Below the pieces are notes generated by a model. The model did not search any database. It had not been told where the DNA came from and worked only from the letters and a program-made list of their open reading frames with translations. Shown piece by piece: positions 19,081 through 32,527 of a stretch of DNA of 64,000 nucleotides (its first letter is position 1; each line of letters begins with the position of its first letter). This stretch comes from Polyangiaceae bacterium (GTDB taxonomy: Bacteria > Myxococcota_A > Polyangia > Polyangiales > Polyangiaceae): assembly GCA_029941785.1 (NCBI GenBank), contig JAPYTK010000002.1, forward strand, positions 1 through 64,000. The letters run 5' to 3'. Position numbers and translations under genes: made by a program.

Positions 19081-19125
19081 CCTTGTGACTTTTCGGTGTC
19101 GCCCGAGCGCGCTACACCGAGGGTC

Positions 19126-20354
<1,229 letters not shown>

Positions 20355-20358
<4 letters not shown>

Positions 20359-21152
20359 GCGACATCCCGCTCGCCACCTCTTGGTTCAAGCGCATCGGTT
20401 CTCTGCGGGATCCTGCCTTGCGCCGGACCTTCGCCCAAAACGAACTGTATGGCGCGGACGCAAGCGCGGTCGCCGAAGCCCTCGACGTGGTTTGCCACCG
20501 CGTCGATCGGCGCCGACCCGGTGGTCGGGAGACCTTGACGGCTTTCGCGCCGACCCTCACCAACCTCGATCACATCGACCGAGTGGAAGCTGTTCGCAGC
20601 GCGGCCATCGAGGAGGAACGGCAGGCCTCGGCTCGCTTGCTGCGCTGCAGCACGCGTCAGGGCCACACGACAAACGACAGGCTCCAGCAAAGCCTCGAAG
20701 GGGCGATCGAGCGCGATGGTCGGCCGTTGAGTCTCGGAGAGAGACGCGCCCTCGCCCGGCAGCCTTCACGCTCAACCCTGCGCAAACTCCTACGGGATCC
20801 CCACCCCATGGTCGCCCATCTCGTGCTGACCAATCCGCGCGTCACCGAAGAGGACATTCTCGTCATGGCCTGTCGCCGCCCGGCCATCACCTCCATCCTG
20901 CACGAGGTCGCGCAACAGTGGTTTCATAATGCGCGCGTCCGTATGGCGCTCGTTTTCAATCCCGGATCGCCGGCGGCCATCAGTGTGCCGCTTCTCGGTC
21001 TGCTCGTGCGGCATGAACTCGCTCAGATCGTCAACGCCATGGATATTCCGCCCATCGTGCGAGACACCGCCCGGCAGCTGTATGCCTTGCGGCCCCCGCT
21101 CGACACAGACGAGGTGGCCGACGAGCCCGTTTCGGAGCGGCCCGAAAGTTAG
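20355..21152 (+). CDS. Hypothetical protein, helical-repeat-like
   Basis: GTG start overlaps the thiolase stop (GTGA); ...[43 protein letters not shown].... Confidence 0.6.
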
Positions 21153-21568
21153 GCGCTCTCCGGCCGCTGAAAGACCTCCGCCACGTCGGCTGGAAGTCGC
21201 CGCAGACGAAGTTCGTCGTTCACGCATGCGAGCACCGTTTCCGCTTCGCAGATCGCATCGTCACCACGGGTGATCCGATACACGAAACGCACCGAAGCAC
21301 GAGAGAGCTGAGCCATCACCGTTTCGATGCGTAGGCGGTCGTCGAACTGAGCCGCTTTCTTGAAGTCCAGCTTCGCGCGCACCACCGGCAGGTGCACCCC
21401 GTGCGCAACCCAGCTCTCGTAGGAAACGCCGCGCTTGTGAAGCCAATCCACACGAGCCGCTTCGCAGTAGATGAGATAGTTCGCGTGATGCACGATCCCC
21501 ATCAAGTCGGTTTCGCAGAACCGCACCTGAAGCTCATGATGGGACGTGAGGGCGGAAGGATCAGCCAT
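21149..21568 (-). CDS. Acyl-CoA thioesterase (4HBT/YbgC hot-dog family)
   Basis: HHELQVRFCETDLMGIVHHANYLIYCEAARVDWL...; canonical YbgC-like motif. Confidence 0.88.
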   Translation of the reverse strand: MADPSALTSHHELQVRFCETDLMGIVHHANYLIYCEAARVDWLHKRGVSYESWVAHGVHLPVVRAKLDFKKAAQFDDRLRIETVMAQLSRASVRFVYRITRGDDAICEAETVLACVNDELRLRRLPADVAEVFQRPESA

Positions 21569-21574
21569 CGGGAG

Positions 21575-23518
21575 CTAATACCGCAAGAGATCGCGCAGTT
21601 CGACCCCTCGACTCGATTTCCGCACTCGAGCGGTAGCGAGTCGAACCCTCGCCCCGATAAGAAACGCGTCATGAGGGGTCAGTTGCTCGATGCCATCGAG
21701 CAGCTTGTCGGCGGCTCGGAACATGCCGAACAGGCTCAGCGCAGCGGTGTGTTCCTTGAGCGTCTTGACCACGATCCTCACGCTCGAGTCATCTCGGCTG
21801 AGCGCGTCGTGCAGCCCACTGAGCACGCGATTGTCCGCGCTCGTGAAAATGTGGCCGGCCGAAGACAGTCGATCCGACCGGCCGAGTCTCGCGGGCACGT
21901 AGCGAAGCCAAGGTCCTTCCACTTTCAGGTGCCCCACCAAGTCCTTGCTCCACGTTTCGTCCAATTCGACGAGGAGCGGACGCTGATCGGCCAGCGCCGA
22001 TAGACCAAACTCGCTCGCCTTGCCGGTCAATGCATAGTCCCGCAGCAGTTTTGACACCGAAGGCTCGGCAGGGACGAGATTGGCCGTCACTCGGCCGTGA
22101 TTCAACAAGGGAACCGGAATCACGAGAATGTCAGGGCGCTCCCCCGCCAATGCTTGAGCCGACCACAGCCGCCATGCCAGGGCAGGGGAGTGAACGAGGA
22201 CGGCAGCCCGATCGGGAAGTACACGCAAGGCGTCATCCGTCCAGGCGCGCGCCGCATGATGCTGACTGCGATCCGCAGCGAAACCCGCCTCTTCACACGC
22301 CACAGCGGCCACCGACAAGTGAAAGACGACCACCATCGATGCCGCGGAGCGGGCCATCGGAACTTGTAGGTGCCAAAGGAAGTGCACGATGGCGCCGATC
22401 CCCAATGCGCCAGCCACGGCAAACATCGCAAGCGATAAGCAACGCAAGGCCACGAGCGGATCGGCGGTCAAGCCGCTCGCCCCGGCCAAGGGATAGATGA
22501 GGTCGATGAGCGCCAACGTCACCACCGGAGCCACCCAAACGCGGAGACGCTCTCGCATGAGTCCAAAGGCCAAGCCAAAAGCGGCGATCCCGAGAGACAC
22601 GAGCCCGATTTCGTCGAACCAAGCGTGAAGGGCGAGCTTTCGGGTCGCTGTCACGGCAAGGCTTCCGAGATCTGCTCTCGACAAGGCACGGCCCACATCC
22701 CCCCAGTTTCCAGGCGCCAGGGGGCGCAACCATATGGGTGCCAATAGCAGGGCAGCCGCGACAGTCGCCATGCCCGCGAGAGGCCACCGCAAAGCACGTG
22801 GGGGCGGCCGAATCGCGGTCATACTGGCCACCGTCACCACGGCAAGCAGGGCGACGCCCGCCGGCAGGCTCTCGGCCATGGTCGCCCCGACGAGCGCCCC
22901 GATCGCCAACCAACGACGGGTGGCCAGTGGGGTCATGGCAGCCTGATGAGGGTCACTCACTTCCAGCGTGAGCCATGTCCCAGCGAGAACCAGTGCCACA
23001 GCCACGAGCGCGCCGCCGCCCACCGTCGCCTCGAGTTGCCAACTAGGACTCAGCGAGGGGATCAATGCGGCAATTCCGCTGAGAGCAGGCGCGAGGCGGC
23101 GCGGAGTGCGCGCTTGCTCCAACACGCGTCGGGTCAGCCGAAACAAGCACCAGGTGGCGACGCCCAGCGCTCCGACCGAGACCAATGCCGCCCGAAACTG
23201 CAGTGAACCAAGCGGCAACAGGCCAAAACACTGCGTAAGCGCAGTCGTCACCGCGCCCCCAAAGTCGATCACGACGAGGTGAAGGTCCCTCACAGCCGCC
23301 ATGTCGCCACGCCATTGCGGGCCGGCCGAGGTTCTCCACAGACCGATGGTTACGGCCAGAAACACGACGAGGATCTCGATGAGGTTATCGAGTCTACTGC
23401 GCAGGCGCGGCGCACTCACTCCTGGGAAATGCCACGCGACGCTGTCTGGTGACAAGTTTTCGCCAAGAAAAGCGGGTGGTTGCGCGGGCGAAATCAGGCC
23501 CTTGCCCCGGTCCTTCAA
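21575..23518 (-). CDS. DUF2723-like multi-pass membrane protein (glycosyltransferase-like)
   Basis: Many TM segments; GIAALIPSLSPSWQLEATVGGGALVAVAL...; start uncertain. Confidence 0.6.
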   Translation of the reverse strand: MKDRGKGLISPAQPPAFLGENLSPDSVAWHFPGVSAPRLRSRLDNLIEILVVFLAVTIGLWRTSAGPQWRGDMAAVRDLHLVVIDFGGAVTTALTQCFGLLPLGSLQFRAALVSVGALGVATWCLFRLTRRVLEQARTPRRLAPALSGIAALIPSLSPSWQLEATVGGGALVAVALVLAGTWLTLEVSDPHQAAMTPLATRRWLAIGALVGATMAESLPAGVALLAVVTVASMTAIRPPPRALRWPLAGMATVAAALLLAPIWLRPLAPGNWGDVGRALSRADLGSLAVTATRKLALHAWFDEIGLVSLGIAAFGLAFGLMRERLRVWVAPVVTLALIDLIYPLAGASGLTADPLVALRCLSLAMFAVAGALGIGAIVHFLWHLQVPMARSAASMVVVFHLSVAAVACEEAGFAADRSQHHAARAWTDDALRVLPDRAAVLVHSPALAWRLWSAQALAGERPDILVIPVPLLNHGRVTANLVPAEPSVSKLLRDYALTGKASEFGLSALADQRPLLVELDETWSKDLVGHLKVEGPWLRYVPARLGRSDRLSSAGHIFTSADNRVLSGLHDALSRDDSSVRIVVKTLKEHTAALSLFGMFRAADKLLDGIEQLTPHDAFLIGARVRLATARVRKSSRGVELRDLLRY

Positions 23519-23540
23519 CCATCAGTAGACTGGTCGAGAC

Positions 23541-25277
23541 ATGGTGGGCGAGCGCAACAAGAACGTCGGCGACACCGTCATCGACTCGGACGATATCGAA
23601 CTATCGACCGAGATCGAATCGGTCGGCGTGGACACCGATGAGCCCGACCTACCCAATGATCGCGTGTACTTGATCGTGGATTACGGTGCCCGGCGTGACG
23701 TCGTCGACGTCCCGAGCGAAGGCTGCATCGTGATAGGCCGGGGTGAAAATACCGACATCGTAGTGGCCGAAACCAAGGTCTCCCGGGAACACGCCACCAT
23801 ACAGCGACGGGGCCTCTTCTTGATTTTGCGTGATCTCAACAGCACGAACGGAACGCGCCTCAACGGCAGCACGCTGCGCAACGACGAGCGACGCCTGGCG
23901 AGCGGCGACCACATTCGCGTCGGCAGCGCAGAGCTCACCGTTGCGGCAGCCGCCGGCTCATCGATGGCCGCGCGCGCGACATTGGGCCGACTCGACGTCG
24001 AGCTCAATAAGCTCGAACGAGCGACGCTGGTGCGGATCGGCCTGCCCCCAAAACTCAACGCGGGAGCCCTGGAGATGATGGCCAACGCCTTGAATACAGT
24101 GGGATTCGTCGAAGAGCGGGGCGAGGAAGGTCAGTACGCCGCCCTGCTCGATACAAGCGATCCGCAAACCGCGGCGGCACTAACGAAGCGACTCGAAAAA
24201 CTCATCGAGGGGATCGACATTGGCATCGCTCGGTTCCCCGACGACGGATCGACGGTCAACGACCTGTGGAGAGCCGCCGCGAGCAACCAAGACGACGATC
24301 TGGACGACGCACCGAAGAGCGGTGTCGCTGTGGCCGATCCAGCGATGGTCAAGGTCTTTCGGGTAGCACGACGCGTCGCGAAGACCGACACGACGGTCTT
24401 GGTGCTCGGTGAGACAGGCTCCGGAAAGGAAGTCTTGGCCGAGTACATTCACAACTGCAGCTTACGCGCGGGCAAACCGTACATCCGGCTCAATTGTGCC
24501 TCCTTGCCGGAGAGCCTCTTGGTCAGCGAACTGTTCGGTCATGAACGGGGAGCCTTTACGGGCGCGGAACGAAGCAAAGCGGGTTACTTCGAGGCGGCGA
24601 ATGGCGGCACCCTGCTGCTCGACGAAATTGGAGAATTGAGCGCCAGTGCCCAAGTCAAACTACTGCGCGTGCTCGAGAACCGAACCGTCATGCGCCTCGG
24701 CGCAACCGAAGAGATCCCCGTCGATGCACGGGTCATCTGCGCGACGCACCGCACGCTCGAGGAGGAAGTCAAGGCAGGCCGTTTCCGCGAGGATCTGTAT
24801 TACCGCATGTGCACCTTCACGCTGACCTTGCCCCCGCTGCGCGAGCGCCCGGCAGAAATCGGCCTCTTGAGCGAGTTGTTCCTGCGAAAACTCAGCGCAC
24901 GCATGGACCGATCGGCACCGACCCTGAGTGACGAGGCGAGTGCCCAACTCACATCCCACCACTGGCCCGGCAACGTACGCGAACTGCGCAACGCCATCGA
25001 GCACGCTTTCGTCATGTGCGACGACGGGAAAATTCTTCTCGAACACCTCCCGCCCACCATCCGCCAGTCGGCCGGCTCAGGCCGGACCGACGCGATGGCC
25101 GCCGACTCCGCTGGTGGAGTGCGAGACAAGCTCGCCCAAATCGAGCGGGCCAGCATCGTCAAGGCCCTCGCCGACCAAGGCGGCAACCAAACCCGCGCCG
25201 CAAAACAACTCGGAATGTCCCGCCGCGCGCTGATTTACAAGATGGGCAAGTACGATATCAAGCGCAGCCGAAGCTGA
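23541..25277 (+). CDS. FHA-domain sigma54-dependent enhancer-binding protein
   Basis: [31 protein letters not shown]...NSTNGT; AAA+: [35 protein letters not shown]-terminal Fis-like [25 protein letters not shown]. Confidence 0.93.
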   Translation: MVGERNKNVGDTVIDSDDIELSTEIESVGVDTDEPDLPNDRVYLIVDYGARRDVVDVPSEGCIVIGRGENTDIVVAETKVSREHATIQRRGLFLILRDLNSTNGTRLNGSTLRNDERRLASGDHIRVGSAELTVAAAAGSSMAARATLGRLDVELNKLERATLVRIGLPPKLNAGALEMMANALNTVGFVEERGEEGQYAALLDTSDPQTAAALTKRLEKLIEGIDIGIARFPDDGSTVNDLWRAAASNQDDDLDDAPKSGVAVADPAMVKVFRVARRVAKTDTTVLVLGETGSGKEVLAEYIHNCSLRAGKPYIRLNCASLPESLLVSELFGHERGAFTGAERSKAGYFEAANGGTLLLDEIGELSASAQVKLLRVLENRTVMRLGATEEIPVDARVICATHRTLEEEVKAGRFREDLYYRMCTFTLTLPPLRERPAEIGLLSELFLRKLSARMDRSAPTLSDEASAQLTSHHWPGNVRELRNAIEHAFVMCDDGKILLEHLPPTIRQSAGSGRTDAMAADSAGGVRDKLAQIERASIVKALADQGGNQTRAAKQLGMSRRALIYKMGKYDIKRSRS

Positions 25278-25295
25278 TCGAACCTCGCCCCGCGC

Positions 25296-26495
25296 CTAGC
25301 GCAAGAGCAGGTAGACGACGCACGCCACCAAAATCAGCGCGAGGGATCGCCACACACCGAGGGCACGACGCAATCCGTCCCGCCGCTTCTTTTCGGCGCC
25401 CGCCAACCGCAGCGCCTCGGTGAGACTTCCCCCCGGAGCTTCCGTCGGTGCGTTGGGATCGTCGCTCGCCTTCGGTGCCACGGTCCGCGCCCCTGCAGCC
25501 ATCGCTTCTCGACGGCTCTGCAGTTGTTCGGCGCGTCGCTCAAACTGCTCAAGCTGCGTGGCCCGCTCGGCGAGGGGCTTCGCCGCCCGCTGCAAGACCC
25601 ACTCACCGATGCGCCGGGAGCTCGCCACCGCGAGGCAATCCTCGATCGCCATCGCAAACTCGCGGGCGCTCTCGTATCGGGCATGGGGCTCCCGGCTCAA
25701 CCCCTTCATCACCACCGCATCGAGCTGCGCCACGAGCCCGTCCGCCCGCGTGCTTGGCGGATCGATCTTCCCTTCGACAACCTGAGGAATGATATCGACC
25801 TGTCGCCCATTGGGGCCCGCTTCAAACAAGCGCTCGCCGGTCAGCATCTCCCAAAACACCACCGCCGCCGCATACAGATCGCCTCGCTGAGTCGCCTCCT
25901 CCCCCATGAGCACCTCGGGAGGCATGTACCCGAACTTCCCTTTCAGCTGGCCTGCCCGTGTCACTTGGTCCCGGCCTTTGCCCTGCGCGATTCCGAAATC
26001 GAGTAGTCGCGGAAGGCCATCCACGCCCACGATCACGTTTTCCGGTGACACGTCCCGGTGCACGATGCTGAGCCACTTTCCATCGCCACCGCGCGCCAGA
26101 TGCGCTGCGTTGAGACCCTCGAGCACGCCGCAGATCACACCGGCCGCCATTTTCGCTTCGACCTTGCCGCCGTTCGAGCCGAACACGAGCTGCGCGAGCG
26201 ATTGCCCGACCACGTGTTCCATGACGAGAAACATCTCGCTCCCTTCGCGCACGATATCGAGGGTAGCCACCACGTTTGGGTGCCCAATTCGTGACGCCAG
26301 CCGGGCCTCCTCTCGCAAGACGGACTCGTGCTCTGGGGAGCCAACGAGATCGTCCTGGAGTCGCTTGATGGCCACGATTCGCCCAAAACCGCCATCGGCG
26401 GACACGCGCCCCAAGTGAACGGTGGCCATCCCACCACTTGCGATAGGGTCGCCAAGCGCGTACCTACCGCCAAGTATGTCTTCGGGTACTGTCAT
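25296..26495 (-). CDS. Ser/Thr protein kinase with C-terminal TM segment
   Basis: YALGDPIASGGMATVHLG, VHRDVSPENVIV, LLDFGIAQ, C-terminal SLALILVACVVYLLLR. Confidence 0.92.
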   Translation of the reverse strand: MTVPEDILGGRYALGDPIASGGMATVHLGRVSADGGFGRIVAIKRLQDDLVGSPEHESVLREEARLASRIGHPNVVATLDIVREGSEMFLVMEHVVGQSLAQLVFGSNGGKVEAKMAAGVICGVLEGLNAAHLARGGDGKWLSIVHRDVSPENVIVGVDGLPRLLDFGIAQGKGRDQVTRAGQLKGKFGYMPPEVLMGEEATQRGDLYAAAVVFWEMLTGERLFEAGPNGRQVDIIPQVVEGKIDPPSTRADGLVAQLDAVVMKGLSREPHARYESAREFAMAIEDCLAVASSRRIGEWVLQRAAKPLAERATQLEQFERRAEQLQSRREAMAAGARTVAPKASDDPNAPTEAPGGSLTEALRLAGAEKKRRDGLRRALGVWRSLALILVACVVYLLLR

Positions 26496-26592
26496 CTCGC
26501 GTATTTCACGAAGCCTACAACATCGGCAGGCTCTGCGTTAGAGTGCGGCGCGTTCCTGCCACGATGGCGGACCAGAGGAAAGGAAGGCCGGT

Positions 26593-28530
26593 GTGGCCAG
26601 GTTCATCGACGATTTGAAACGAACACATCGCTGCGGGCAGCTTCGCACGAGCGATATCGGACACGAAGTTGTGCTCTTCGGCTGGATCGCCCATCGACGG
26701 GACTTCGGTGGCTGCATCTTCGTCGACTTGCGCGACCGTCACGGCATGACGCAAATTGTCTTCGACACCTCCTACGAGACCGGAGAGGTCACGCGATTGC
26801 CCGGGCGGGAAGCTGAGCCCCTGTGGGACCAAAGCCAGGTGGAGCAAGCCCATCAGCTCGCTGACGAGGCCCGTCGAGAGTGGGTCATCGGGATCCGCGG
26901 GATCGTCGTGCACCGAGGCGAAGACAACATCAACACCAATTTGGCCACCGGCGAGGTGGAGGTGCGGGTCGCCGAGACGGTGATCTTCAACCGCGCCGAA
27001 ACGCCCGCCTTCTCGCTCGAAGACGACATCAGCACCGACGAGGAAGTTCGACTCAACTACCGCTATCTCGATTTGCGCCGAGCACCTCTGCAACGCAGCT
27101 TGCGCCTCCGGCACGAGCTCAACCAGGCGACGCGTAGCTACCTCTCGTCGGAGGGGTGCCTCGAACTGGAAACGCCCATTCTCTGCAAGTACACGCCGGG
27201 AGGGGCCCGCAACTTCCTCGTTCCTTCACGCCTCCAGAGAGGCAAATTCTACGCTCTGGCCGAAAGTCCGCAGCTCTTCAAGCAGCTCTTCATGGTGGCG
27301 GGCTTCGACCGCTATTTTCAAATCGTCAAATGCTTTCGAGACGAAGATCTGAGGCTCGATCGTCAACCCGAGTTTACCCAAATCGATGTCGAGCTTTCCT
27401 TCGTGAACCAAGACGACGTCTTTCGACTGCTCGAAGGGCTGATGTTCCGCATTTTCGACGAGACCAAGACCACCGACTTGAACGCTCTCTTTCCGTCCGG
27501 TCGCTTTCCGCAAATGAGCTTCGCCGAATCGATGAATCGCTTTGGCAACGACAAGCCCGATCTTCGTTTTGGACTTGAGCTCAAGGACATCACCGACCTG
27601 GTCATCGAACACGACGGCGGAGAGATCCCGCTGCTCGCCCCCATCGCCGAGAAATTCAAGAACGGCACCTACCGTCGCGAAGTACCCGCGGAAATTGTGA
27701 AGGTCTTCATCATCCCCGCCAAAGCCGGATTTTCTCGACCACAGATGGAGCAACTCGAGAAGAACCTGAGGGAAATCAAGGGCTTCAAGGGGCTCGCGCG
27801 CGCGAAAATTGGCGAAGAGGGCAAGTGGACGCAATCGCCTTTCGCCAAGCATGTGAGTGACGACTTTCGCACGCTTCTCAACAAGGAGCTCGGGGTCGAA
27901 CAAGGTGACGTCATCTGTTTTCAGCTCGGCAAGACCGCCGTCGTCAACGCCGCGTTGTCCAAGCTGCGCCTCGACGTCGGAAAGAAAATGGGACTCATCC
28001 CCAACTACGGCCACGACGGAAAGTGGGAATTCTTGTGGGTCGTCAACCCGCCACTATTCGAAGAAAATGACGACGGCAGCTGGGCCGCTGCCCACCACGC
28101 CTTCACGCGACCAGTGGACGAGCACATCGAACTCATCGAGACCGATCCGGGGCGCGTCCTGTGCTACCGCTACGACTTGGTGCTCAACGGCTTCGAAATC
28201 GGTGGAGGATCGATCCGACTTCACGATCCCGAGGTACAGCAGCAGGTCTTCACGGCCCTGGGTATCGATCACGACAGCGCCAAGGAGATGTTCGGCTTCT
28301 TTCTCGATGCTCTGCGGTCCGGCGCTCCGCCCCACGGCGGAATCGCGATCGGCATGGATCGTTTGGCGATGCTCATCAGCGGCGCACCCAACCTTCGAGA
28401 CGTCATTCCCTTCCCGAAGACCAACCAGGGCGTCGATCTGATGTCGAAAGCTCCGGTCAGCATCGATCAGAGTCAGCTGGACGAACTGTACGTCACCTCC
28501 ACCGCGACCAAGCCCGAACCGGGCGAGTGA
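26593..28530 (+). CDS. aspS: Aspartyl-tRNA synthetase
   Basis: [46 protein letters not shown]...[23 protein letters not shown]...[28 protein letters not shown]. Confidence 0.97.
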   Translation: MARFIDDLKRTHRCGQLRTSDIGHEVVLFGWIAHRRDFGGCIFVDLRDRHGMTQIVFDTSYETGEVTRLPGREAEPLWDQSQVEQAHQLADEARREWVIGIRGIVVHRGEDNINTNLATGEVEVRVAETVIFNRAETPAFSLEDDISTDEEVRLNYRYLDLRRAPLQRSLRLRHELNQATRSYLSSEGCLELETPILCKYTPGGARNFLVPSRLQRGKFYALAESPQLFKQLFMVAGFDRYFQIVKCFRDEDLRLDRQPEFTQIDVELSFVNQDDVFRLLEGLMFRIFDETKTTDLNALFPSGRFPQMSFAESMNRFGNDKPDLRFGLELKDITDLVIEHDGGEIPLLAPIAEKFKNGTYRREVPAEIVKVFIIPAKAGFSRPQMEQLEKNLREIKGFKGLARAKIGEEGKWTQSPFAKHVSDDFRTLLNKELGVEQGDVICFQLGKTAVVNAALSKLRLDVGKKMGLIPNYGHDGKWEFLWVVNPPLFEENDDGSWAAAHHAFTRPVDEHIELIETDPGRVLCYRYDLVLNGFEIGGGSIRLHDPEVQQQVFTALGIDHDSAKEMFGFFLDALRSGAPPHGGIAIGMDRLAMLISGAPNLRDVIPFPKTNQGVDLMSKAPVSIDQSQLDELYVTSTATKPEPGE

Positions 28531-28556
28531 TCGCCGCGCTCGGATTGAAAAATCGG

Positions 28557-28641
28557 CGGAGGAGGAGGGATTCGAACCCCCGGTAGCTTGCACTACGCCG
28601 GTTTTCAAAACCGGTGCCTTCGACCACTCGGCCACTCCTCC
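28557..28641 (-). tRNA. tRNA-Ser (anticodon TGA)
   Basis: Reverse strand GGAGGAGTGGCCGAGTGGTCGAAGGCACCGGTTTTGAAAACCGGC...GGGGGTTCGAATCCCTCCTCCTCCG: acceptor stem, long variable arm, T-loop GTTCGAATC; CCA not encoded. Confidence 0.95.
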
Positions 28642-28674
28642 TCGCTGCGAGAACGCAGCGAAAAAACTCAGGGG

Positions 28675-28761
28675 CGGAGAGAGCGGGATTCGAACCCGCG
28701 GTAGGTTTCACCCTACGCACGCTTAGCAAGCGTGTGCCTTCAGCCGCTCGGCCATCTCTCC
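28675..28761 (-). tRNA. tRNA-Ser (anticodon GCT)
   Basis: Reverse strand GGAGAGATGGCCGAGCGGCTGAAGGCACACGCTTGCTAAGCGTGC...GCGGGTTCGAATCCCGCTCTCTCCG with long variable arm. Confidence 0.95.
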
Positions 28762-28890
28762 AACTTCGTGGCGGGCTCACGATAAAACCCTACGAAGGGC
28801 CGGGACCATGCCCGAGGATGACCCCGACTTCAAGAGTGGAAAACGCCCTTGGATCTAGTCAGATCGCCGCCAAAGCGGTATCGATAAGTC

Positions 28891-30495
28891 ATGTCTGTAC
28901 GACGACCCGTGCTAGTTGGCTCTGTTCTCATCTTTCTGTCTGCCCTTTGGGCAGGGTGTGCGGCTTCGCCCCCACCCGCAAATGACGACGACATCTCAGC
29001 GGCATCCGGCGGCGGGCAGGGCGGCGCGGGCGGGCAGGCAGGCGCAGACGGAGAGGCTTTCTTGTGCGGGATCGATTGCACGACCATCGCCACCGGCAAC
29101 CCCTGCAAACGTTCGATATGTGATGAAATGAGCGGCAACTGCGCCATCGTCGATGCCGACGACGGCGTCGCCTGCAACGATGAACAGTTCTGCACGACCG
29201 GCGACGCTTGTTCGGCGGGCACATGCGTCGGTGGGCCTCCCAACACGTGCGGGATGGAGGTCCCGCAATGCCAACTGGTGGTCTGCAACGAGCTGACGAC
29301 GAGCTGCTCGGTCGTTCCCGCCACGGACAGCACCGGCTGCAGCTCCGACAATCCTTGCCTGATCAATAGCCAATGCTCCAACGGACTGTGCATCGGGCAG
29401 GAGAAAGACTGTTTCTTCGCGCCGGTGCCCAACGAGTGCTTCGTGGCCAGCTGCAACCCCGAAAGTGGTCTGTGTGAGCCGCAGCCCGGCAACGAGGGCA
29501 AGTCCTGCACCGATGGGTCGGACCTGTGCACGGTCGACAAAACATGTTCCGATGGCTCCTGCGTCGCCGGCACGCCCAAGAACTGCAGCTCCCTCAATCA
29601 GGGCTGCGAAGCAGGGCTTTGTGATCCCGGCACCGGTGATTGCAAAGCGATCCCGATCCCCAATGGCGCGAGCTGTAACGACCACAACGGCTGCACGACC
29701 GGCGAGCTTTGCACCAGCGGCCTGTGTGGAGGCGGCACGGTCACCATGGCGTGCGTCGACAACGATCAGTGTTGCGCACAAGGGTGCGATGAGAACAACG
29801 ACACCGACTGCATCCTGAAGATCCTGCTCCTCGGTGAGAGTGTGCAGGACACGATGCAGCTCCCGCACTGGCAGATGTACCGCGACGCGCTGCAGAGCGC
29901 GGGCGTCCTTTGGACCGAACACAATCTCAACAACCTCCCCTTCCCGACGCAAAACGAGCTCGACACCTACAACACGATCATCCACTTCGACCAGAGCTCC
30001 GCCATCATCAGCGATGCAAGTTGCCAAATCCTCGCCAACTGGCTCGACGGCAGCACCGGGCGAAACATGTTCGTCACGGGGCGTGACCTCTTGTGGGATT
30101 TTGCCAACAGCTCGATCAATAGTGGCGAGCACAACCTGTACTCACTCTATGGCGTGACCTACCTGGGCAACTCCTTCATCTCCTCGAACGACGGTCGCAT
30201 CAACGGGGTGATGGGCGATCCGATCACGGGCGCCTTCCTCTCACCCAACGGCCTCGAGCTCGCAACCAGCGGAAAATCTGGCGGCGACTACGCCGACGAA
30301 ATGGTCGGACCCGCCAGTCACATCGGCGTCTTCGCGGGCACCACCGGGATGGGGATCGGCAACAGCGCAATGAGTCGCTACGCAGCCAGTGGTTACAAGG
30401 TCGTGTGGCTTGGCATCAATTTCCACGATGGCCTGGATTTGCAATCGGAGCGCAACACGCTCATGGCCAACGTGCTGACCTATTTCAAGAACTAG
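28891..30495 (+). CDS. Cys-rich repeat lipoprotein with C-terminal globular domain
   Basis: Lipobox LWAGC; repeated CNPESGLCEPQPGNEGKSC / CDPGTGDCKAIPIPNGASC units; C-terminal KILLLGESVQDTMQLPHWQMYRDALQSAGV.... Confidence 0.75.
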   Translation: MSVRRPVLVGSVLIFLSALWAGCAASPPPANDDDISAASGGGQGGAGGQAGADGEAFLCGIDCTTIATGNPCKRSICDEMSGNCAIVDADDGVACNDEQFCTTGDACSAGTCVGGPPNTCGMEVPQCQLVVCNELTTSCSVVPATDSTGCSSDNPCLINSQCSNGLCIGQEKDCFFAPVPNECFVASCNPESGLCEPQPGNEGKSCTDGSDLCTVDKTCSDGSCVAGTPKNCSSLNQGCEAGLCDPGTGDCKAIPIPNGASCNDHNGCTTGELCTSGLCGGGTVTMACVDNDQCCAQGCDENNDTDCILKILLLGESVQDTMQLPHWQMYRDALQSAGVLWTEHNLNNLPFPTQNELDTYNTIIHFDQSSAIISDASCQILANWLDGSTGRNMFVTGRDLLWDFANSSINSGEHNLYSLYGVTYLGNSFISSNDGRINGVMGDPITGAFLSPNGLELATSGKSGGDYADEMVGPASHIGVFAGTTGMGIGNSAMSRYAASGYKVVWLGINFHDGLDLQSERNTLMANVLTYFKN

Positions 30496-30498
30496 GGC

Positions 30499-31824
30499 TC
30501 AACGAACGACGAGCGGATAAAGCTCGTTGAGCGTCGCGCTGAGCGCGGAGCATCGTAGACCCGGCGAGTGGCGGGCGAGGATCACGACGCGATCGGCCCA
30601 TCGGCGCCACGCGATCGCGCCCCGCTTTGGTTTCTCGGCGCATAATTTGGAAAAGGTCTTCGTCAGCACGCCGCCCACTTCCTCGGCGTCCCGCACGGTG
30701 TCAAAGCGCAATTGCCACAACACCAAGTGGGCGGATTTCGCTGTTGCTCCGTCCTGCACAAACACGGTGTAGCGGTCGCCGCCCCAGCCCGCTGCGGCTC
30801 GAGCCGCCTCTTCACGGTGCACCCATTGCTCGAGCACGATTCGCAAGCCCTGCTCACCCATGGCAGCGGTGTCGAGAACCCGAAAGCGACCCGATGACAT
30901 CGCGCTCGCCGCGACCAGGGCAACCTCGAGAGCCGGCTCGCGCCGTAGGTACTTTTCCACGTGGATGAGCTGCTCGGTCGTCTGAGGCGGTTGTTGCCAT
31001 GCGCGGTCGACACGTGCCCAGCCACCACGACGCCTCAATTCCTGAACGAACCGGTAGCCATCGACATAGGACGCGGCAAGTCCGGCTTGAAGCACGCGAG
31101 GCGTCGACGCTCCCTCTTCGGAGAGCGCGAGGGAAGCCATCAGCGCAAGTCGCAACACCGACGGTGACAACGAAGTGCCGGGCGCCGTGATCTCGAAGGT
31201 CGCGGCGGTCGCTTCTCCTTCGCACAAGCCGTGCACCGCCGACAAGGAGTCACTCTGTCCCGGTCGATAACGCAGCCGCCCTGCCAGATCGAAGTGCTGA
31301 TCCTGCAAGGCGTGCACGAGTTCATGAGTCAAGGTCTCCTGAGCCATGACATCGGTCAAATCGTCGATCAGAAACATGCGATCGGTGTGCTGGTCGTAAA
31401 AGCCCGCGAGATTGGCCCGGGCAAGTCGGTAGACCCGCTCCGCCAGGTCGTCCTCGGGTCCGATCAGCCACAGCGCGCGTAGCATCTCTCCCTGGGCCCG
31501 CATCACGGCCGACGGCATGCTCTTTTCGTTGAGCGCCACGATACGCGCGTACGCCTCCTCACGTGAAATCACTGTGGGCGCCTGGCGCGATTTCCAGCCG
31601 AGCTGACGCGCGCTCGCCACTTGGTCGAAGATTCGCGCCTGCCTCGGCGTCAGTGGAGAATTCGGGGAAGGAAGCGTCGCGGCGACCGACGCGACACCCG
31701 CCGGCCGCGTCGTACGCTCGCCCCGCCGAGGCGCCTCCGGCTCCCCTGGCGATGACGACGCACAGCCACTCACGAAGAGGCAGGACGCGATCGCCAATAG
31801 AGGCGGTCGGAGCCTAGACCACAT
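30499..31824 (-). CDS. Putative lipoprotein metallopeptidase-like (HExxH)
   Basis: Start [21 protein letters not shown] (lipobox); [22 protein letters not shown] contains HELVH. Confidence 0.6.
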   Translation of the reverse strand: MWSRLRPPLLAIASCLFVSGCASSSPGEPEAPRRGERTTRPAGVASVAATLPSPNSPLTPRQARIFDQVASARQLGWKSRQAPTVISREEAYARIVALNEKSMPSAVMRAQGEMLRALWLIGPEDDLAERVYRLARANLAGFYDQHTDRMFLIDDLTDVMAQETLTHELVHALQDQHFDLAGRLRYRPGQSDSLSAVHGLCEGEATAATFEITAPGTSLSPSVLRLALMASLALSEEGASTPRVLQAGLAASYVDGYRFVQELRRRGGWARVDRAWQQPPQTTEQLIHVEKYLRREPALEVALVAASAMSSGRFRVLDTAAMGEQGLRIVLEQWVHREEAARAAAGWGGDRYTVFVQDGATAKSAHLVLWQLRFDTVRDAEEVGGVLTKTFSKLCAEKPKRGAIAWRRWADRVVILARHSPGLRCSALSATLNELYPLVVR

Positions 31825-32527
31825 CGGTCGAGCCGGCCGCTTCGCGAATGACGTCGATTTTCTTTCGATACACCGCAGCGCGCTCTTCGAGCGTTGCGTC
31901 GGGGGCGACCTCCCCTTTACCAAATACCGCAGATCCCGCGACGAGAACGTTCGCGCCCGCCGCAGCCGCAGCCCCTGCGGTCGCGCCGGACACCCCGCCG
32001 TCGATCTCCAAATGAGGAGACACCCCGAGCTCGGCCGACATGCGGCGTAGGGTCTCGATCTTGGGTAAGACTTCGTTGATGAACGACTGACCTCCGAAGC
32101 CTGGATTGACGCTCATGACGAGCACCAAGTCGGCCAAATGGAGAACGTGTCGCAGGTTTTCGGCAGGCGTATGAGGATTGATCACGACGCCCGCCTTCGC
32201 ACCCAATTCCTTGATTTGACACAATGTTCTGTGAAGATTGGGCGATGTTTCCTCGTGAACGCTGACAACATCGGCGCCCGCCCTGACGAAATCCGCCACA
32301 TAGCGCTCGGGCTCCACAATCATCAAGTGCACATCCACCGTCAGCGTCGTCGCCGCGCGCACGGCTTTGACGATCGGAGGCCCGAGGGTGATGTTGGGGA
32401 CGAAGCGCCCGTCCATCACGTCCACATGAATCCAATCGGCTCCCGCCTGCTGCGCAGCCTCGACATCGAGAGCGAGACGGCCAAAATCCGCAGACAAGAT
32501 CGAGGGGGCGATCAACACCTCAGGCAT
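31814..32527 (-). CDS. rpe: Ribulose-phosphate 3-epimerase
   Basis: [52 protein letters not shown]...[14 protein letters not shown]...EIDGGVS. Confidence 0.96.
   Translation of the reverse strand: MPEVLIAPSILSADFGRLALDVEAAQQAGADWIHVDVMDGRFVPNITLGPPIVKAVRAATTLTVDVHLMIVEPERYVADFVRAGADVVSVHEETSPNLHRTLCQIKELGAKAGVVINPHTPAENLRHVLHLADLVLVMSVNPGFGGQSFINEVLPKIETLRRMSAELGVSPHLEIDGGVSGATAGAAAAAGANVLVAGSAVFGKGEVAPDATLEERAAVYRKKIDVIREAAGSTDVV

Noticed and set aside
28996-30132. 378-aa minus-strand ORF
   Set aside because: Antisense to the Cys-rich lipoprotein; low-complexity Ala/Val/Arg composition and no recognisable motif.
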